Below are positions 6,268 to 7,867 of a stretch of DNA of 7,867 nucleotides, piece after piece (within the stretch, counting starts at the first letter, position 1; every line of letters starts with the position of its first letter). The DNA lies in contig JBDNIO010000016.1 of NCBI GenBank assembly GCA_041688215.1, positions 1 to 7,867 on the forward strand, written 5' to 3'. Position numbers and translations under genes: made by a program. Below the pieces are notes generated by a model. The model searched no databases. It was not told the origin of the DNA and saw nothing but the letters and a program-made list of their open reading frames with translations. The DNA is from JBDNIO01 sp041688215. Its GTDB lineage: Bacteria > Pseudomonadota > Gammaproteobacteria > Nevskiales > Salinisphaeraceae.

Positions 6268-7581
6268 ATGCACTCGGTCACCTGCCGTTGTCTGTTGATC
6301 TCCGCGCCGGCCTCAGGACAGGGTAAAACCACGGTAACCTGCGCACTGGCGCGCCAGGCTAAGCGTGCCGGGCTACGCGTGCGGGTATTTAAGACCGGGC
6401 CGGATTTTCTTGACCCCATGATTCTTGAACAGGCCTGCGATGCGCCGGTCTATCAGCTGGACCTGTGGATGGTGGGTCGAAACGGCTGCCGCGCCCTGCT
6501 GCATCAGGCCGCCGACGAGGCCGATCTGATTCTGATCGAGGGTGTGATGGGCCTCTACGACGGCGAGCCCAGCAGCGCCGATCTTGCTGCCGAATTCGGT
6601 GTACCGGTACTGGCCGTGATTGACGGCGCCGCGATGGCGCAAAGCTTCGGCGCCGTGGCGGTGGGGCTTGCCGGCTATCGCGACGGCTTACAGCTGCACG
6701 GTGTCGTTGCCAACCGCGTGGGCAGCCCCGGCCACGCCGCCATGCTGAAAAACAGTCTCCCTTCGGATATCCACTGGCTAGGCGCGTTGCCGGGTAAAAG
6801 TGACTATGCCCTGCCCGAACGCCATTTAGGCCTGGTTCAGCCCCAGGAAATAAAGGATCTGGATACCCGCATCAACGCCGCTGCTGACGCGCTGGGTGAT
6901 GCGGTAGATTTTGACGCGATTCCAATGTCCCGATTTCCGGCGCCGGCGCCCAGGGAAATAGAACCGTTGCTGGCGAATCGGCGCATCGGCGTGGCCCGCG
7001 ATGCAGCTCACGCATTCATCTACCCCGCGAACCTGGATTGCCTACGCCGCCTGGGCGCCGAACTGGTATTTTTTTCGCCGCTAACGGATACCCAACTCCC
7101 GCAAGTAGACGCCCTGTATTTGCCCGGCGGTTATCCCGAACTGCACGCCGCTCAACTGGCCGCCAATAGCGAGATGCAAGCCGCTATACGTGCCCACCAC
7201 GCTGCCGGCAAACCCATCCTGGCCGAATGCGGCGGCATGATGAGCCTGTTTGAACGACTCGTTGATACAAAAGGTAACGAGCACAAAATGATCGGTCTAC
7301 TGCCTGGCGAAGTCACCATGCATGAGGATTTGCAAGCGATCGCCATGCAAGCCTGGCACAGCGCGCATGGAGCGCTGCGCGGACACACGTTTCATCATTC
7401 AAGCATCCGGACGCCGCTAAAACCCGCTAGCCACGCCCAAAACCCAGCCGGGACCCACGGCGAAGCAATTTTTATAAAAAACAGCCTGACTGCCAGCTAT
7501 ATGCACTTTTATTTCGATTCCAATCCAACCGCCATCGCTGAGATTTTTCACGGATATTCAATCAGCGCAGATTGCAGATAG
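6268..7581 (+). CDS. cobB: Cobyrinate (hydrogenobyrinate) a,c-diamide synthase CobB/CbiA
   Basis: Amidates the a and c side chains of the corrin ring using ATP and glutamine, an early corrin-decorating step of B12 synthesis. The 437 residues match the usual family length. The N-terminal ATP-binding half has the P-loop APASGQGKTT (13-22), then FKTGPDFLDP (41-50) and IEGVMGLYDG (90-99), all diagnostic of CobB/CbiA. The C-terminal glutamine amidotransferase half has IGVARDAAHAF (240-250), YLPGGYPE (284-291), AECGGMM with the nucleophile Cys321, and ASYMH with the likely catalytic His413. The sequence cannot tell the aerobic (CobB) from the anaerobic (CbiA) substrate. The symbol is shared with an unrelated E. 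coli sirtuin; cbiA is the alternative. It sits 31 bp after icmF. No further cob genes follow: an IS200-type element lies about 100 bp downstream. Confidence 0.95.
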   Translation: MHSVTCRCLLISAPASGQGKTTVTCALARQAKRAGLRVRVFKTGPDFLDPMILEQACDAPVYQLDLWMVGRNGCRALLHQAADEADLILIEGVMGLYDGEPSSADLAAEFGVPVLAVIDGAAMAQSFGAVAVGLAGYRDGLQLHGVVANRVGSPGHAAMLKNSLPSDIHWLGALPGKSDYALPERHLGLVQPQEIKDLDTRINAAADALGDAVDFDAIPMSRFPAPAPREIEPLLANRRIGVARDAAHAFIYPANLDCLRRLGAELVFFSPLTDTQLPQVDALYLPGGYPELHAAQLAANSEMQAAIRAHHAAGKPILAECGGMMSLFERLVDTKGNEHKMIGLLPGEVTMHEDLQAIAMQAWHSAHGALRGHTFHHSSIRTPLKPASHAQNPAGTHGEAIFIKNSLTASYMHFYFDSNPTAIAEIFHGYSISADCR

Positions 7582-7602
7582 TTGTGTGTTCGGAGATCAA
7601 TA

Positions 7603-7643
7603 GCGCCCCGGGAAGGATTCGAACCTCCTGCCGCTTATGGATC
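7603..7643 (-). other. tRNA 3'-end-like fragment (T-arm and part of an acceptor arm)
   Basis: On the minus strand GGAGG-TTCGAAT-CCTTC (7628-7612) is a correct T-arm: a 5-bp stem with one G-U pair and a 7-base loop with the invariant TTCGA. It continues into CCGGGGC and G, which could be the 3' acceptor strand and discriminator, then CTA where CCA would be expected. Upstream, TGCCG and CGGCA can pair around a 10-base loop containing CAT, too large for an anticodon loop. The spacing to the T-arm is also wrong. No convincing D-arm or GCCCCGG 5' strand is seen. It is best read as a tRNA remnant or tRNA-derived junction, not a working gene. Confidence 0.4.
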
Positions 7644-7676
7644 CGGCACGGAGATATATAAACTTTCCAATAAAGG

Positions 7677-7698
7677 ACCCCGCGGCAAGCCACGGGGT
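7677..7698 (-). terminator. Strong hairpin after the transposase gene (IS right-end structure and/or terminator)
   Basis: ACCCCGTGGC and GCCGCGGGGT form a 10-bp stem with one G-U pair on the minus strand, four bases after the transposase stop codon. IS200/IS605 elements carry subterminal hairpins recognised by their transposase, and the position fits the right end. On the plus strand the same hairpin (with one C-A mismatch) is followed by ATTTTAG, so it could also end cobB transcripts. The minus-strand U-tract (CCTTTATT) is weak. Confidence 0.55.
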
Positions 7699-7701
7699 AT
7701 T

Positions 7702-7867
7702 TTAGAACAGTCCGAGCTGATGGTCTGAGTGAAGCTTCTGATATTCGTTGCCCTGATCTTTGACGTACTTTCCTATCATCGCTTCATTACCGTGGTTACC
7801 GACCGTGCTGGCGAAATAACCATCCGTCCAAAACTCACCACCCCAGAGCTGCCTCTTTACTTGCGGA
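7702..7867 (-). CDS. tnpA: IS200/IS605 family single-tyrosine (Y1) transposase TnpA, C-terminal part
   Basis: The last 54 residues of a transposase that moves DNA as single strands through a tyrosine-DNA link. The visible part reads LWGGEFWTDGYFASTVG, then EAMIGKYVKDQGNEYQKLH and ends HQLGLF. The WGGxFWTDGYF and YVKxQG motifs are typical of the IS200 type, and the tyrosine in KYVKDQG fits the catalytic position. The short tail after that helix is normal for the family, so this 3' end looks intact. The N-terminal half with the HUH metal motif lies outside the window. Orientation is convergent with cobB. It differs from REP-associated transposases, which have a different motif around the C-terminal tyrosine. 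Whether the full gene is functional cannot be told. Confidence 0.9.
   Translation of the reverse strand, partial: PQVKRQLWGGEFWTDGYFASTVGNHGNEAMIGKYVKDQGNEYQKLHSDHQLGLF

Larger units (their letters stand above)
7677..7867 (-). mobile_element. Right end of an IS200/IS605-type insertion sequence (partial)
   Basis: The region comprises the 3' part of a tnpA gene and a subterminal hairpin. The outer boundary must lie somewhere left of 7677, perhaps between about 7630 and 7676. I cannot fix it because these elements make no target duplication and the left end is beyond the window. Confidence 0.65.

Noticed and set aside
5523..6419. A 298-codon minus-strand open frame opposite the end of icmF and start of cobB.
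   Set aside because: It lies antisense to two strongly conserved genes, has low-complexity composition and no recognisable motif. It is a codon-bias shadow.
7603..7676. A complete tRNA gene on the minus strand.
   Set aside because: Only the T-arm and a possible 3' acceptor strand are good. The anticodon-like hairpin has a 10-base loop and wrong spacing, no D-arm or matching 5' acceptor strand is present, and CCA is absent.
1..7867. CRISPR arrays, phage genes, toxin-antitoxin pairs or defence systems.
   Set aside because: No regularly spaced repeats and no gene of such families is visible; the only mobile element is the IS200-type end at the right edge.

Overview
The window is a cobalamin (vitamin B12) locus from a bacterium that is most likely a gammaproteobacterium. 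That assignment is an inference. It rests on a TonB-dependent outer-membrane B12 receptor, which implies a Gram-negative; a moderately GC-rich sequence with E. coli-like ribosome binding sites and a good sigma70-type promoter; and a fused isobutyryl-CoA mutase of proteobacterial type. I cannot name the species.

Layout. Bases 1-2736 are read from the minus strand. A leaderless BtuF-like cobalamin-binding protein (2736-1888) overlaps by 4 bp a 65-residue DUF1289 protein (1891-1694). This is followed after 12 nt by a PduO-type cob(I)alamin adenosyltransferase (1681-1121). The gene-free stretch 727-1120 is fully accounted for: a sigma70-like promoter (1078-1106), an adenosylcobalamin riboswitch (about 861-1070), and a leader of about 130 nt with a plausible ribosome-site-masking platform. 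This leads into btuB (726 to the window edge, C-terminus missing). Bases 2737-2849 form a divergent promoter region. On the plus strand, icmF (2850-6236) encodes a 1128-residue fused B12-domain/G-protein/mutase and is followed after 31 nt by cobB/cbiA (6268-7581, corrin a,c-diamide synthase). Bases 7582-7701 hold a tRNA 3'-end-like fragment and a strong hairpin. The window closes with the 3' end of an IS200/IS605-type transposase gene on the minus strand (7867-7702).

How the genes work together. BtuB imports corrinoid across the outer membrane, and its synthesis is repressed by adenosylcobalamin through the riboswitch. The adenosyltransferase converts cob(I)alamin to adenosylcobalamin. IcmF is the consumer: it isomerises isobutyryl-CoA and butyryl-CoA, and its built-in G-protein domain gates cofactor loading. 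CobB amidates the corrin ring during synthesis or salvage. The BtuF-like protein has no signal peptide and no ABC-transporter partners here, so it is the least conventional piece. It may be a cytosolic corrinoid binder, but that is a hypothesis.

Most of the window is recognisable biology. The points that deserve a second look are the leaderless BtuF homologue in a coupled operon with DUF1289 and the adenosyltransferase, the extra hairpin and alternative pairings in the btuB leader, and the IS200/tRNA-fragment junction directly after cobB.
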